From Aselliscus stoliczkanus (lineage: Eukaryota > Chordata > Mammalia > Chiroptera > Hipposideridae), in contig CM066736.1 of assembly GCA_033961575.1 (NCBI GenBank), positions 2,699,501 to 2,763,500 on the forward strand: a stretch of 64,000 nucleotides of DNA, written 5' to 3'. The number at the start of each line of letters is the position of its first letter. Positions within the stretch are counted from its first letter, which is position 1. The translations under genes and the position numbers were made by a program. Under the pieces are notes generated by a model. The model searched no databases. It worked only from the letters and a program-made list of their open reading frames with translations, and had not been told where the DNA came from. Positions 26,480 to 37,949 of the stretch are shown here, one piece after another.

Positions 26480-26481
<2 letters not shown>
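24595..26481. other. noncoding, nothing recognised
   Basis: A 177-codon plus frame (25142-25675) overlaps frames on the other strand. It has no recognisable domain, signal peptide or exon borders. Confidence 0.35.

Positions 26482-26553
<72 letters not shown>
26482..26553. repeat. (CT)n microsatellite
   Basis: About 35 CT units with one T-rich break near the end. Confidence 0.97.
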
Positions 26554-26559
26554 AAAGCA

Positions 26560-26790
26560 CACAGGCTTAAAATGAAGGGAATTGTTCATTTTCATTCTCT
26601 TACTATGCACTAAGCATTTCATTACTTATACAATTTTAATCTTCAAAATACCCTGATGTGGAGTTTCTGAAAGGAATTATTATTTTTTTTTTGTAGATGA
26701 AGATTAAGAGACTTTTCTAGGTCCCACTGATGATAGATAGAGAGCTGGGTTTGAACTTGGAGTCTGAACATATTATTTTGCCTCTAACGA
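26560..26790 (-). mobile_element. MIR fragment
   Basis: Contains ttactatgcactaagcattt, gtagatgaagattaagagac and gagagctgggtttgaacttg in MIR antisense order. Confidence 0.65.
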
Positions 26791-27944
26791 AGCTGAAGAA
26801 TCACAACATGAACACATAGCTCCGTTTTCCTCTGCGCTCCCCGGTAGAGAGGCACGGAGTGGGTTTGGGCATTGGCGAGCAGGTGTCTCAGACTCTGAGC
26901 AAAGTCATGTCCCCCCCACCCGCTCCCCCCAGATAACTTGGTATTGATGACTTCACGTCGTCATAAATAACCTATGGACAGTGAAGGTGCTCATGTCTTC
27001 AAAGAGAACATTATTGCCTGAGAACACAGCATCCTGGCGACAGCACCACCTGGGAGGTGGTGGTGGGAAACAGGTGCTTAACGCCTTCACATCATTCCTC
27101 CCCTGTCATTCACCACTCGTCACTAACAATGCTGAACGATTCCAGTTAACCAGCCTGCAAGGTGCATGGCTGTAGGAGCTGCTTTGGAAGTGGGTCACAA
27201 ACATTAGCGGTGTCGGCAGAGCCTTTAAAAACATGTCATGTTCCATTCTTGCCACAAACACTCAAGGTTCTTTTACTGACTGACAAATAGTAGTTTCTTG
27301 ACTTGTCGAGCTGGGTCTCCATTTCCAGTCTACCCTAAGAAATTGCACATCGGGGAGTTTTTCTGAAAAGATGAACTAAATACCTGTATAGTTTATTTTC
27401 CCTCCTTTATGTCTGGCTGGCTCCAGTGTGCTCTCCGAGAGCAATCCTTTTGCATGTCTGTAATTTTGAGTATGTCCGGAAATGACACGACATATAAAGC
27501 TTGTTGTGTGGGCAGTGTGATGATGAGTTTGTGACGATGCCCACTGGTGTCCCTGCACTGGAATAACTCTTAGCTGTGGGTAGTTGCGTTAGATGTGGGG
27601 CTGCCCCCTCTGTGGTGACCACAAATGGCAGCATTGGCAGGGTGTGTTGCTCATTCTAGTTTATGCCAAAACAGATGGGGGTGAGGAGCTGAGCTTGCCC
27701 GCTGTCCGCAGTGCACTATGTTCAGTACGCTCCGTGATTAACTCTGTGGCCAGCATATCCTGGGACTAAGTGCCATCTGCAGAGTAAAGGAATGACTGGG
27801 TGGGTGAACCAATGGTCTGACCCTTTCTGATGGAGAAACAGGCCTAGAGAATGAAACTGATGGCCACAGGCCATGCCTCTTCCTCAGGGGTGCAGGCTTC
27901 CCCTCGCCTATCCATTCAGACATTTCCCGAGGGTCTGCACATTC
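26791..27944. other. noncoding, nothing recognised
   Basis: No exon or clear transposon recognised. Confidence 0.35.
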
Positions 27945-28260
27945 AGGATGCTATAACAAAATACCCCAGACTGGGCGGCTTCAGCAACAGAAATGTATTC
28001 CTCCCAGTGCTGGAGGCTGGAGGTCTAAGGTCAGGGTGTCAGCAGACCCAGTGCCGGGCCTGCTGATGGCTGCCCGCTAGCTGTGCCCCCCAAGGACGAG
28101 GGAGGTAGCTCCGGTGTCTCCTCTCACAAGAGCATACGCCCTATGACTTCATCTAACCGTAACTGTCTTCTTACAGGCCCTATCTTCAAATATATCACAT
28201 TGGGGGTCAAGACTCCGACCTATGAATTGAGGGGGGTGGGGGCGACCCCTTTAATGTTGC
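27945..28260 (-). mobile_element. LTR fragment, MaLR-like
   Basis: Contains tgctataacaaaatacccca, gactgggcggcttcagcaac, agtgctggaggctggaggtc and gccctatcttcaaatatatc. This is the antisense of the LTR type seen in part at 10282 and 42520. Confidence 0.65.
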
Positions 28261-29730
28261 GTGCTTGAAGTCCTGGGTTGTTTCACCCTCCATGGCTCCT
28301 GGAGCTTTTCCAGTTCTCCTCAAGGAGTCAGCCCTGTCTGCACCAGGGTAAACGTTTTACCCAGAGTCCTCAGTTAACATGCGAGTAAATCCATGAGAGC
28401 AAATTACTGCCAGAGTCGCTTTAAAGGGGTGAAATTAAAAATCCAGGGTGCCCAGCTGATTATGTTTGAATTTTCACCCCACGCTCGGTAGCTGATCCAT
28501 ATCAACTTCACCTGAGGAAATTTAAGATTCCTAAATAAAGTTTGCCTCAAAAAGGAAAATAAATTCAGGTCCTAGTCGAAAAACATGTATTTTCCTGAGA
28601 AAGATAAATCAGGTGAAGTGGTTACTTATTTCAGCTAAACACATGTTTAGAATTCTCTCTCAGAAGCAGAGGGTAGACTTAGTGACAATAATTGCATTAT
28701 CTCACTTTCTCTTTGGTTCAATTTTCTCCTGATGATTTTTTTTTCAGTTTACGAGATCATTTTTTGCATTTAAAACCTTTGATAAGATACTCAGCCACTC
28801 CTAAATGATAGTAAAATCTGTATCATTCTAAAAAGGAGGGTAGGAATTCAGGTTTGATTCAAACCTCAGTGGGCAGTAAGGAGTTCAGACCCTTAGGACG
28901 TGACTTATCTTTTGCATGGGGTTGAAGAGAGACTGGTTCTGATAAAACTGGCAGCAAATTGGGATTAGAGAAATGGTGTCTTCAGTGTGACTGTAAGTGG
29001 GCATGTGTCCTGTTCTGAACTATAGTTAGCCCTCCGCGTAGGCTAAGTCCTCAGTCACCAACCACTAAAAGTTTGGGTGGAGAGGAAAATTACATTTTAT
29101 TATGTTCCATACAGATCATTTCCAAGTCCTAAAACAGTGCCTGTTATTGGGTTGACTTCTCAGCTCCTTTCTAATGAACTGGGTTGTGTTTGTGAGAAAA
29201 TCAAGCTTCAACATCAGTGGGTCATAGAGGTGGGTGTTTCAACTGGCATCTAGACCTGTATACTAAGCTATCAATTGTCACAACTATTTTTGAACATTAT
29301 TCCTTTCTTTTATCTTTTATTTTGCCTTTTAAAAAACAAAATAGGCTCATATTATCATATTTTATATTCCACTTTTGTTACCACTCTCTCCAGATGTTAA
29401 CTCACATGAATGATGGTTGAAAAAGAAGGTAGGCAGATATATGGCATTTTTACATTACCCATCTAAAAAATCAAAGCTCAGCCAATTTTCAGGCATTTTA
29501 TACTCAAGATTTATGAAAGCAATATTGAATCAAGCCTAATTAATGATGCAAATGACACCATAAGGCTTTGGGGACATTTAACTCCAACCATATGCTTGGC
29601 ACACACACACAAAAAATTTCTTTTCATCATCACAAAGAAAGGTATAGGGAGAATTAAGGTATTTCCTCAGTCTTTCTTCTTGGTCCAACATCTATTTAAA
29701 GAAATACATATTTTCAGTGGTTGAAAGTTA
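28261..29730. other. noncoding, unique-looking AT-rich sequence
   Basis: No repeat or exon recognised over about 1.5 kb. It contains no long frame. It could hold conserved regulatory DNA, but that cannot be judged from one sequence. Confidence 0.35.
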
Positions 29731-29734
29731 TTAA

Positions 29735-29850
29735 AATAAAAATAACTCAAATTTATTCATTGTTAAGTATGGCTCAAACATATTGCTGGGTGTTTTGCAT
29801 ACTGTCATTCAAAGAACTTTCCTCCGTACATACTAGACAGCTGTGGGGAC
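29735..29850 (-). mobile_element. worn MIR fragment
   Basis: Text such as aactcaaatttattcattgt and gggtgttttgcatactgtca follows the MIR central part in antisense. Weak. Confidence 0.4.
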
Positions 29851-30719
29851 ATCTCTCCCACCTGCCCCACGCGCCCCCATCCTGTTTACGGCACGGCGAC
29901 AGGCTGCTTAATTAGCCTCCATTCTCACCAGGATCCAGATGTGAAACAACCGATTTGAAATGGCAGATGTGGAAATCACTGAAATGTAGAATACATCTGA
30001 AGGTATTTTAAGAAATCAGGAAGTTCCCACGTCAGGGCACTCTCTGCCATTCTGTCTGCCTGGATGGTCTCACTCCAAGTTTTCTATAGCAGACTCCTTC
30101 TCAAGATTCACACTGTCACCAAATGTTCCCAGTGCCTGAGAAGCTTCCTCAACCTCCCTCTCAGCCCCCCGCCCCCGCCCGCCGAGCTACTCAGTTACAT
30201 GAGGGGCTGAACTTGAAAATCTGAGCAGCATGAAACTCCCGAGATCAAGGCTTAAAAATACAGTCACCAGGGGGAACAATTAGCTTCAGAGAGGACAAAA
30301 TCCAGTGTTGAAACACCAATTCCACTCTGAAGCTTGGCTACGTCGGTCTTAGGCCCAAAGCCGCAGGTTTCTCTACAGAGAAATCACCACCACCGTGGGA
30401 AGCCCGTTTGAAGCACACACAAGCCGCACCTTTTGTGCAGAGAAAGGCGCAGAACTGCACTTACAGGAGGCGTGTCACTTCTCCATTTACCCAGCTTGTA
30501 CCTAAAAGAAGTGTATTCTATTTTGGGTAGTTTCTATTGCCATGCATTCAAATTCACTAATATCTAGTGACCATGAACCCCATCTAGTGTATGTGTCATC
30601 GCCATCCTTAGTTTTCATCCTCGGAAGTTTGATTTGTGATTTTTTTTATACCTTCCGTGTCTTTAACATTTGAACATACGGACGATAGTTCTAACTGCTT
30701 GAATCACATTGTGTGCTAA
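29851..30719. other. noncoding, nothing recognised
   Basis: A C-rich run at about 30164-30182 could form a G-quadruplex on the minus strand. Otherwise no feature seen. Confidence 0.35.
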
Positions 30720-31034
30720 TTCTCACACCTGTGTCACTTCTGGCTTAGACTTGGTCATTTGCTTTTTCTCATACTGGGTTATATTGTCTTGCTTTCTGGA
30801 AAATACATAATCCGCATGCCTGGTAGCTTTTCATTCGATTCTAGACTTGAGGCATTTTACCTTGTTGGGGGTGCTGGATATCTTGGTGTTCCTGTAAATA
30901 TTCTTGAGGTTTGTTTGGGGACACAATTAGGTTACTTGGTCCTTTTAGGTCTCACTTTTGATTTGTTTGGTGCAGGGTTCGATCTAATTATTCACCACTG
31001 CTGGGATAAGACTGTTCTGGATACAGTGTTCAAT
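30720..31034. mobile_element. old LINE-like repeat, left part
   Basis: Recognisable mammalian repeat text (ttttaccttgttgggggtgc, gtaaatattcttgaggtttg, ctaattattcaccactgctg). I know this run as LINE-derived but cannot name the subfamily. It continues beyond the minisatellite to about 31860. Confidence 0.55.
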
Positions 31035-31464
31035 CCCCACGAATCGCGAGGTGTTCCAGGCCGGCTGCCACGAGTGTCCCCACGAATCGCGAGGTGTTCC
31101 AGGCTGGCTGCCACGAGTGTCCCCACGAATCGCGAGGTGTTCCAGGCCGGCTGCCACGAGTGTCCCCACGAATCGCGAGGTGTTCCAGGCCGGCTGCCAC
31201 GAGTGTCCCCACGAATCGCGAGGTGTTCCAGGCCGGCTGCCACGAGTGTCCCCACGAATCGCGAGGTGTTCCAGGCCGGCTGCCACGAGTGTCCCCACGA
31301 ATCGCGAGGTGTTCCAGGCTGGCTGCTACGAGTGTCCCCACGAATCGCGAGGTGTTCCAGGCCGGCTGCCACGAGTGTCCCCACGAATCGCGAGGTGTTC
31401 CAGGCTGGCTGCTACGAGTGTCCCCACGAATCGCGAGGTGTTCCAGGCTGGCTGCTACTAGTGT
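31035..31464. repeat. 43-bp minisatellite, ten copies
   Basis: Ten head-to-tail units of exactly 43 bp (starts at 31035 plus 43 per copy, last start 31422). Each unit opens ccccacgaatcgcgaggtg and contains the palindrome TCGCGA. Differences are almost only C/T changes (ccgg or ctgg; gccac or gctac). As 43 is not a multiple of 3 and no stop occurs, long frames run through on both strands. The unit resembles the adjoining LINE-like text, so the array seems to have expanded from a segment of it. Confidence 0.97.
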
Positions 31465-31860
31465 CCCCATGGTCCCCACTAGCCCTTCCTTGTGATTCTT
31501 TCTCCAGCCTCTCGTGGCTTTCTCTCACCTTGACGCCGATAGCTACTCTCCTGAGTCCTCGAGGGGGCCTTCTGCAGATCTCTGGAATTGTCTCTGTGCT
31601 TCTCTCTTGTCTCCCATGCCCTAAAAAATGCACTTGGCTTGGCCCCTCGAGACTCCCAGCTCTGGTTCTTCAACTCAGGCTTCTGCCAGTTTCTTTCTGG
31701 CTCCCCTGCCCCATGCTGGGGTCTTGAAACCTTCTCGAGGCAGTAAACTGGGGCAGCTGGAGGGCTCGCCTCATGCAGTCCTCTTTTCTCAGGGACTGGT
31801 AGCCATGGTCTTGAACACCATTGTTTTCTATAGATTTTGTTTTGGAGGTTCCAGGTAGAG
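31465..31860. mobile_element. old LINE-like repeat, right part
   Basis: Continuation of the repeat left of the minisatellite (tttctccagcctctcgtggc, ttctcgaggcagtaaactgg, ggcagctggagggctcgcc). Subfamily unknown. Confidence 0.55.
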
Positions 31861-32615
31861 GGCCAATTCATTCCATGTTGCTCCATCCTGGCTTGAAGAA
31901 GTCTTCTTATCATAATTGTCATGAATTATTTATGTCTGTAAGAACTGTCTTGGCTGTTAGAACCCCATTGTCCGGAGGACAGGAAGCAAGCCTGGGTTGT
32001 TTAGCAATATACATTGTAACTAACTCAGTGCAAGGCCTGGCAAGCTGTAGGTATTCAATTTTTAATTGAATAAATAATGAGCAAGAGAATAAGTGACTGC
32101 ATATCTGTGTGGGCATCTAAAATGATTGATCAAACGTGCTTCTCATGTATAGAATGTAACCTAGCATCACTAATTTAGGTGAAGCCTCAAGGGGCTAGAC
32201 AGTCCCAGTTTTAGACAAACCAGCATCACCTTTACTTTGTTCTGATAATCACACACTAATTTAAAAAGAAAAGCTTTGTTTTTGCAGGGTATTATGCAAG
32301 TTAAAAGGGAGCTTGGAGCTTCATGGGGGCTCGACTTCCAACTGCAAGGACAAATCATAAACCCAGAGAAAAGAGTAAAAACAGAGCCCGATGACATTCC
32401 TTCGACACTGATCCATGTGGCTCCTTGTCATGTAGATTAACAAATTTTCCCTGTGTGCTGAGCCTGTCTTACTTGGGTCTCTGTGGTTTGCAGTCTTAAA
32501 TGGTACATCAGTGAGGCTAGAGCGTATTACGAGGTAATGTGGAAACTGTTTCTACAACATTCTGTATATGTGATGCGGAGTAGAATGATTGAAGAGAAGG
32601 TAGGGACGATGTGGA
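31861..32615. other. noncoding, with a short L2/MIR-like end
   Basis: About 31990-32085 (gcaaggcctggcaagctgta, then attgaataaataatgagc) resembles an L2 or MIR 3' end on the plus strand. The remainder is unrecognised. Confidence 0.4.
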
Positions 32616-32830
32616 CGTATCAGTTAGCTACTGCTGAAAATGAATCCCCCCCAACAGGCATGTAAATAATAAGTCCCTCAGGCTCACTGGTTTTCATGTG
32701 TGTGCACCTGTGTGACAGCGGTCCTTTAAGGAGCTCCGCACCGGTCAGCTCGCTGGAGGCATCTCGTTCCCATGCAAGGCGACCACTAGATGACTTCCAT
32801 TTCCGTGGGCTTGGCACGAGCTGTTAGAAC
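32616..32830. repeat. fragment of an old interspersed repeat
   Basis: tatcagttagctactgctga is a common repeat start, and the following 200 bp have the look of a worn LTR or DNA element. Family not resolved. Confidence 0.35.
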
Positions 32831-33539
32831 ACTTCCACATTTGCTTATTTTTCTAATCTCGCCTCCTTTCTAGCCACATGGTTTTCATCTTCACATGTCC
32901 TCACAATGAGTGTGCATTAAAATGTTTTAAATTAGGACTTTTTCTGCCTGCTCTCTCACCCAGTGCATTGGGTCTTTCCATTTAGCTTTTAAAATTCTTA
33001 TCACAGTATTTCAGGTGGTTTGTACGTTATATTCTATTAAAATGATTCCATCCAAGGTTGTCAAAATTGGAAGATGACCGCGTCTGCGGGATGTTTTGTT
33101 AAGAATGAATTCATATATTCACTTTGTTGACTGTCAAACACATCCCAGGAGCCTGCATTTAAAATCTCATTTGATAGCATAATTCAACAAAAAGGATAAA
33201 ATAAGCAGTATGTATTAATATTGTGGAACAGACTTCACAGAGGTATTGGATAAGCCCACACTGTCATCCCAAAGCAAACATTTCTGCATTCCCAGCCTTG
33301 CAAGGACAATCAGAAAAAGAAACCTGACAGAGGAAAGGAGAAAGAGGAATGAAATGTGGGAACTTATCCTATTTATGTAACTGCTTATATAATCACTATT
33401 TCTCAGGCAATCTCTCTTATCTCTTCCAAAAAGAATGCAAAATTTATTCTCAAAGAAGTGATAAACACCATCTGTGTTGTTCTTTGAGTGTGAGAACATC
33501 CATCACTACTTGATCAAATAATTTAAGGAAATAAACGCC
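32831..33539. other. noncoding, nothing recognised
   Basis: AT-rich, no repeat or exon recognised. Confidence 0.4.
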
Positions 33540-34183
33540 CTATGCAAAACCCACAGATATTACTATTATGTACCAAGACAGGGTTTTCTGAGGGCGTAGA
33601 GTTGGGAAAGCACATCTGGGCTCCTCAGGCACGATATCAGGATCAGTAAGACTGTGGTGACAGCCAGGCCACCTGTTGTGCCTACCGTCCCGGCATCTAT
33701 TCCGACTGGAACCCCTCTGCTGCTCTCTAAGTCCAGGTGTGCCCATCCACCCCCAATTCCAGGGCTGCCTACAGAGACTGGCTCGGGTGGGCCCCTGATC
33801 CAAGCTATGCCGAGCAGAGCCAGTGACCAGCACCCCCTGGACTTGTGCTGACCCGATGGGGAAAAGCAGTGTTCTCCCTGGAGTGACCAAGCCAGCAGGA
33901 TGGCCGCTGGGGGATGCTGGTGGCCAACACGCCACCAGGAAGGAATAGGCTGTGGAGATGGTGCCAACCCAGAGGACAGACAAGAGACAGGTTCACAAGG
34001 ATGCTGCCTGAGCACCTGGGTCCGGACGCCCTGGGACCAGGCCACCCCCGAACTTGTCCACGTGCCTAAGGAGCCCCAGTCCGCCTTCTGCCTGCACTTC
34101 ATCAGTATGGGATCAATGGGGCAGAGCCCCCCCATAAGCAGCCCGGCAACCAGGAGGAAGCCTTCCAGCGGGGATGCTGACAC
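33540..34183 (-). other. unassigned open frames (205 and 147 codons)
   Basis: Two overlapping minus-strand frames: 34183-33566 (205 codons) and 33983-33540 (147 codons). The longer has a hydrophobic start (LEGFLLVAGLLMGGL) and a hydrophobic stretch near its end (GGLAVTTVLLILISCL). No domain, splice sites or family were recognised, and both frames being open argues for chance in GC-rich DNA. A decayed retroviral or cellular gene remains possible, but I see no diagnostic motif. Confidence 0.2.
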
Positions 34184-34249
34184 AAGGGTCCCTGTGTGAA
34201 ACAGGGAACAAATACAACCTTTGAAGAGAGAGAGAGACTGGGTACCTAT

Positions 34250-34640
34250 CCAGCAGTTATTCTGTCACACTTCTTGGCAATGGGGCCCGCTCCCAACTGC
34301 AAATCCTAAAAATGTCAACTACTCACCTAGCATCCACTGCAGACCAATGGGACCCGAAGGTAAGGCTCCTGGCAGAGCTTGTGGGAAGGCTTTCTTCCCC
34401 GGTAAAGATATATATACTATATGGAGAGACATCCCTCTCCCTTGGGTACAGTTGGGTAGGGTTGTGATGTCTGGAAGAGCTGCAGCTTTCTTGTGATCAT
34501 GAGGAAACAAGCTAGAGAATGACAGCCAAGGGGACTGGGTATCATGAAGTGGAAAAACAGAAACATTTGCACAACGATGTGCCGCTGGATTAACGAACCA
34601 TGGAACCAACTTGTTATAAAATATAACAACTCCAGCCATT
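34250..34640 (-). repeat. old interspersed repeat, family unresolved
   Basis: On the minus strand, text such as tgtttcctcatgatcacaag, gctgcagctcttccagacat and gggtcccattggtctgcag follows a mammalian repeat I recognise but cannot name. Non-coding. Confidence 0.45.
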
Positions 34641-35234
34641 TGGGGGAGGTATTCTAACTGCAGCTGACATCATCCTAAGCAATACAGAAATCTCACGCCC
34701 TCTCTGTGTATTTGCAGCTGAGATGGGGGAAGATTAATCAGGTGTGTGCAGGTTTCCAAAAGCCCCGTGGGATAACAGAACTTGCGCAATGAAATCCTTT
34801 CTTTGTGAGGGAGACGCAGTGTTGAGTTTGAGAATGAGAACATGGAGTTTGGAATCACTCAAGTTCCTAAATGTCTTGACCGACTGCTACCTGCTTAGAA
34901 GGTTAAGACCATTGAACCTCAGTCGCTTCTGACTCATGGAAAGAGATCTTCCAAAGCAGACAGCAAACAGTCACGGACAAGATTTGCTGGGTCAGCAAGA
35001 ACAGAGCCCTCAGTGTACAATTCCACTGGAAAAGGAAGTTCCAGCCACTCCCCCATGCTGTCACTCACTCACCCACTATTTGATTCTCTCATTACATTAC
35101 TACTCAACAGCATCTTCCTGGTGTTTAACATCAGATAATTCAAACATTTAAAGGATGAAAGAAGAAGAAAAAGAACTTCAAGGCTTTGTAACAACCATAC
35201 AGCTCTGCTTTTGGAGCAGGAAAGCAGCCTGAGA
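34641..35234. other. noncoding, nothing firmly recognised
   Basis: A weak MIR-like piece may lie at 34840-34930. No exon recognised. Confidence 0.35.
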
Positions 35235-35335
35235 AGATATGGAAATGGAAATGTGTAGCTGTGTTCCAATAAAACTTTAATGACAAAACAGATGGTGGGT
35301 TGCATTAGGCCCACCGCTGTAGTTTTCTGACTCCC
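35235..35335 (-). mobile_element. hAT-type MITE fragment
   Basis: tgtagctgtgttccaataaa followed by actttaatgacaaaacag and a cggcc-like end (gcattaggcccaccgctg) resembles an abundant hAT non-autonomous element. Exact name not recalled. Confidence 0.5.
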
Positions 35336-35734
35336 GATCTAAGAAAGGAGGTGTCTGCCCTTCTTATGTGAAGGTTTCCAGGTAGATAAGGTTGTGATGG
35401 GAAAAGACTTTGCATGTGGATGGCGACCCTACCGCGCAAGTGGAAAAGAAGGAAAAGCATTATTGATGGGGCCCTTGGAAACTGACCAAGGTCCAGAAGC
35501 ATTTTACAAATGAACTCTGTAAGTTCTGAACCCTCAGGATGGCAGAAGCTTTACTCAGAGCTGAGGGGAGGTCCTCTCCTGGGGGACTTCTCTCCTAGGC
35601 TGCCGTCTTGGAGACCGGAGACTGTGCCCAATTTAAAAGCTTCCTAAAGGCACGGCCCAGGGCCCTCTGCCTGCACCTCTGACCTTGTCATGTGGCCACA
35701 CTGCCTGCTGGGAAATGTGTTTGTTTAGCGAGGC
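35336..35734. other. noncoding, nothing recognised
   Basis: No exon or repeat recognised. Confidence 0.4.
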
Positions 35735-36385
35735 TCATCAGCAATGGCAACGCAAAGGATAGAAAAGATGGATGCCACAAAGAGCTGGTGAGAACGGGTA
35801 GGAGCATGAACCCCCTGGATCAGTAGTGTACAGTGGCACTGCCATCTGGAAAAAAGCTGGGGGTTCCTGAAAAGCTTAAACTTGCCCATCTCACGTGACC
35901 CAGCAAATCCGTTCTTAGCAAAGGAGGATGTGTGAGTGCTTGGAATGGCTTTGTTCATGACTACCCACACCTGGAAACTACCCAGATTTTTTCCCCCATA
36001 AACATGAGAGGATAAAGAGGTGGTGGTGTATCTTCTCCCAGCGGGAAATACTTCCCAGTGATGGAGAGGGCTGAGCTACACATTCACATACCGGAGCGCA
36101 TGACTGTCAGAAAGAAGCTAGACACCACGTGCTGCCCGATTCTACTCACGTGATAGTCTAGGAAGGACAGATCCGTTTGGCAGTGACAGAAAGGATGTTA
36201 GTCTTTGCCTGGCTCTAGAGTTCAGGGCTGTACTGACTAAGAAGAAAAAAGAGGGAGCTTTTTTGGGGGGCGATGGAAATGTTCTGTATCTTGACCATTG
36301 TGGTAGCTGCATAGGTGTATTTTTGTCAAAGTGCATCAACCTACACATTGAAAATGAGTGTGCTTTACTTCATATAGATTATTTT
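35735..36385 (+). mobile_element. L1 fragment (ORF2 3' end and 3' UTR)
   Basis: Sense L1 text: cagtggcactgccatctgga, cttggaatggctttgttcat, ctacccacacctggaaacta, gatggaaatgttctgtatct and ttgaccattgtggtagctgc. Heavily mutated; no intact ORF2. Confidence 0.75.
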
Positions 36386-36429
36386 TCCAGAAAGCTAATT
36401 TTTAAAAACATCCATACATTTAATAAACC

Positions 36430-36630
36430 AAAAATACACAGCACATCAATCCATCTCAAACCTGACCATGTCTCATCTCTACGGTACCTTCCCCATCGTC
36501 TACTCTGACGCTCCATCACCTTCTACCTGTAAAAGCTCTGAACCCCCCACTTCTTGTCTCAGGGCCTTACTGCCTGACCTCAGGGCTTTCTCTCATGGTG
36601 GCCAGAGTGAGCCTTTAAAAAAAGGAAACA
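36430..36630 (+). mobile_element. L2-like fragment interrupted by a SINE
   Basis: The order (ccttctacctgt, tctcagggccttactgcctg, ggccagagtgagcctttaaa) suggests L2. A short continuation (ggataaaacctgaaatcc) follows the SINE near 36796. Confidence 0.45.
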
Positions 36631-36771
36631 GGGCCGGCCGAGTGGCGCGGCGGTTAAGCGCTGGCTTGGGAAGCCAGCGGCCAGGTTTGGTCCCACATAT
36701 GAGGGCCAGTGACACTGCCCTCAAAACAAACAAACAAACAAACAAACAAACAAACAAACAAACAAAAACCC
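36631..36771 (+). mobile_element. tRNA-derived SINE (short type) with (CAAA)n tail
   Basis: Full copy: head gggccggccgagtggcgcgg (A-box region), hairpin gctggcttgggaagccagc with a seven-base loop like a tRNA anticodon arm, a slightly decayed B box, end cactgccctc, then about ten CAAA units. Body about 95 bp. No separate tRNA-unrelated domain beyond a short tail-side segment. Confidence 0.9.
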
Positions 36772-36814
36772 CTATGAACACTTCCTCTAAATAAGGATAA
36801 AACCTGAAATCCTT

Positions 36815-36896
36815 TCTTTGGTATATCAAGCAGGATTAGGTTCAGCTGTAAGTCACAGAAACCCCAAAATGCAGTGCCTTAAACCGAGAGTAGGTT
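36815..36896 (+). repeat. old interspersed repeat, left part (split by SINE)
   Basis: aggttcagctgtaagtcaca then gaaaccccaaaatgcagtgc and cttaaaccg is the opening of a mammalian repeat that resumes after the SINE. Confidence 0.45.
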
Positions 36897-37014
36897 TTTC
36901 TTTTTTTGCTTTTTTTTTTTGAGGGCAGTGTCACTGGCCCTCATATGTGGGACCCGAACCAGGGCTGCTGGCTTCCCAAGCCAGCGCTTAACTGCCACGC
37001 CACTCGGCCAGCCC
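36897..37014 (-). mobile_element. tRNA-derived SINE (short type)
   Basis: Minus copy of the element at 36631: tail as plus-strand T-run, then gagggcagtgtcactggccc and ccaagccagcgcttaac, ending ggccagccc. Flanks repeat as gagagta on both sides, consistent with a target duplication. Confidence 0.9.
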
Positions 37015-37270
37015 AGAGAGTACTTTATTTCTCTGTCCTGACAGTGAAACCAAGAGACTACAGCCTGGGGCTGGTATCAGAGGCCCAGATGCTCTCCTCA
37101 TGTTGCTCCACTGTGCCAAGCTTCCACTGCCAAGGTCACCTCATGGCCCAAGACAGATGCTGGGGCTCCAGCCATTACGTTACATTCCACCCACCAGCAA
37201 ATAGGAAGTCATACCTCCTCCCATTAACAGCATATCAAAGAAATTTCAGGCACCACGACCTCTGACGTTA
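37015..37270 (+). repeat. old interspersed repeat, right part
   Basis: Continues from 36896: tactttatttctctgtcctg, cagcctggggctggtatcag, caaggtcacctcatggccca. Family not named. Confidence 0.45.
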
Positions 37271-37949
37271 TCAGAAGTTATGTAGGTATAGGGCCATATC
37301 TACTTAAGAAAAATAAAGTTAGAAAATAGTCAAACATCCAGGTTTCTATGCCTGAAGAAGGTGAGGGAGAATGGAGATGGGGGAGGACTGCAGCCTCAGC
37401 CACAGGGGCCCATCAGGGTCAGCATGGGCCCCGCCTGCCCACCTCCCTGCTCCCAGGTCCCCAGACTCTCCTCCTCCTCCCTACTCCAGCCACCTGTCCT
37501 CCTTGCTGTCCCCGCAGCTCACCCAGCCTGTTCCATTTCATGTGCCTGGTGCTGCCTGGACAGCTCCTCCCAAATACCTACAGCACTCCCCTCTCACCTC
37601 ATTCATGTTTCTGTCCCTAAGTGAACCTTCCCAAGGAAGCGTCCAGGACCAGCCCATCCTGAGCACGGGGGGCTTTGGCTGTGCGCTCAATGGGCTTCCT
37701 GTGCATCTGATCCTGGGGATCGATTTTGCGTTTTCAAGGTAACAGGACCCCCACCCCCACGCCCACTCCTGCATAACGGAGTTCCAAGCAGAAAGGGGCG
37801 CTGTTTTAACACAGCTGAGAGCATGTCTGTGAGCAACTGGGCCTAGCTGGGCTCTGAGAACTGCAGCTTCCAGGAGATGGGCGACAGGGAAGTCCCCGCT
37901 GTGCGTAATGACTTTGGGAAAGCAAAACCAGCTTTTTAACTTCACTTAG
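37271..37949. other. noncoding approach to a CpG island
   Basis: C-rich, with frames open in all three plus frames near 37350-37740 and no domain. GC rises towards the island. Confidence 0.4.

Noticed and set aside
31035..31464. Possible CRISPR-like array
   Set aside because: Units adjoin directly with no spacers, and the host is a mammal. It is a minisatellite.
30759..31727. 322-codon plus frame and matching minus frames over the 43-bp array
   Set aside because: Open in several frames on both strands because of the repeat period. The flanks are an old LINE-like repeat.
33540..34183. Retroviral envelope gene
   Set aside because: Only the hydrophobic ends suggest this. No cysteine motif, fusion-peptide context or flanking LTR pair is visible.
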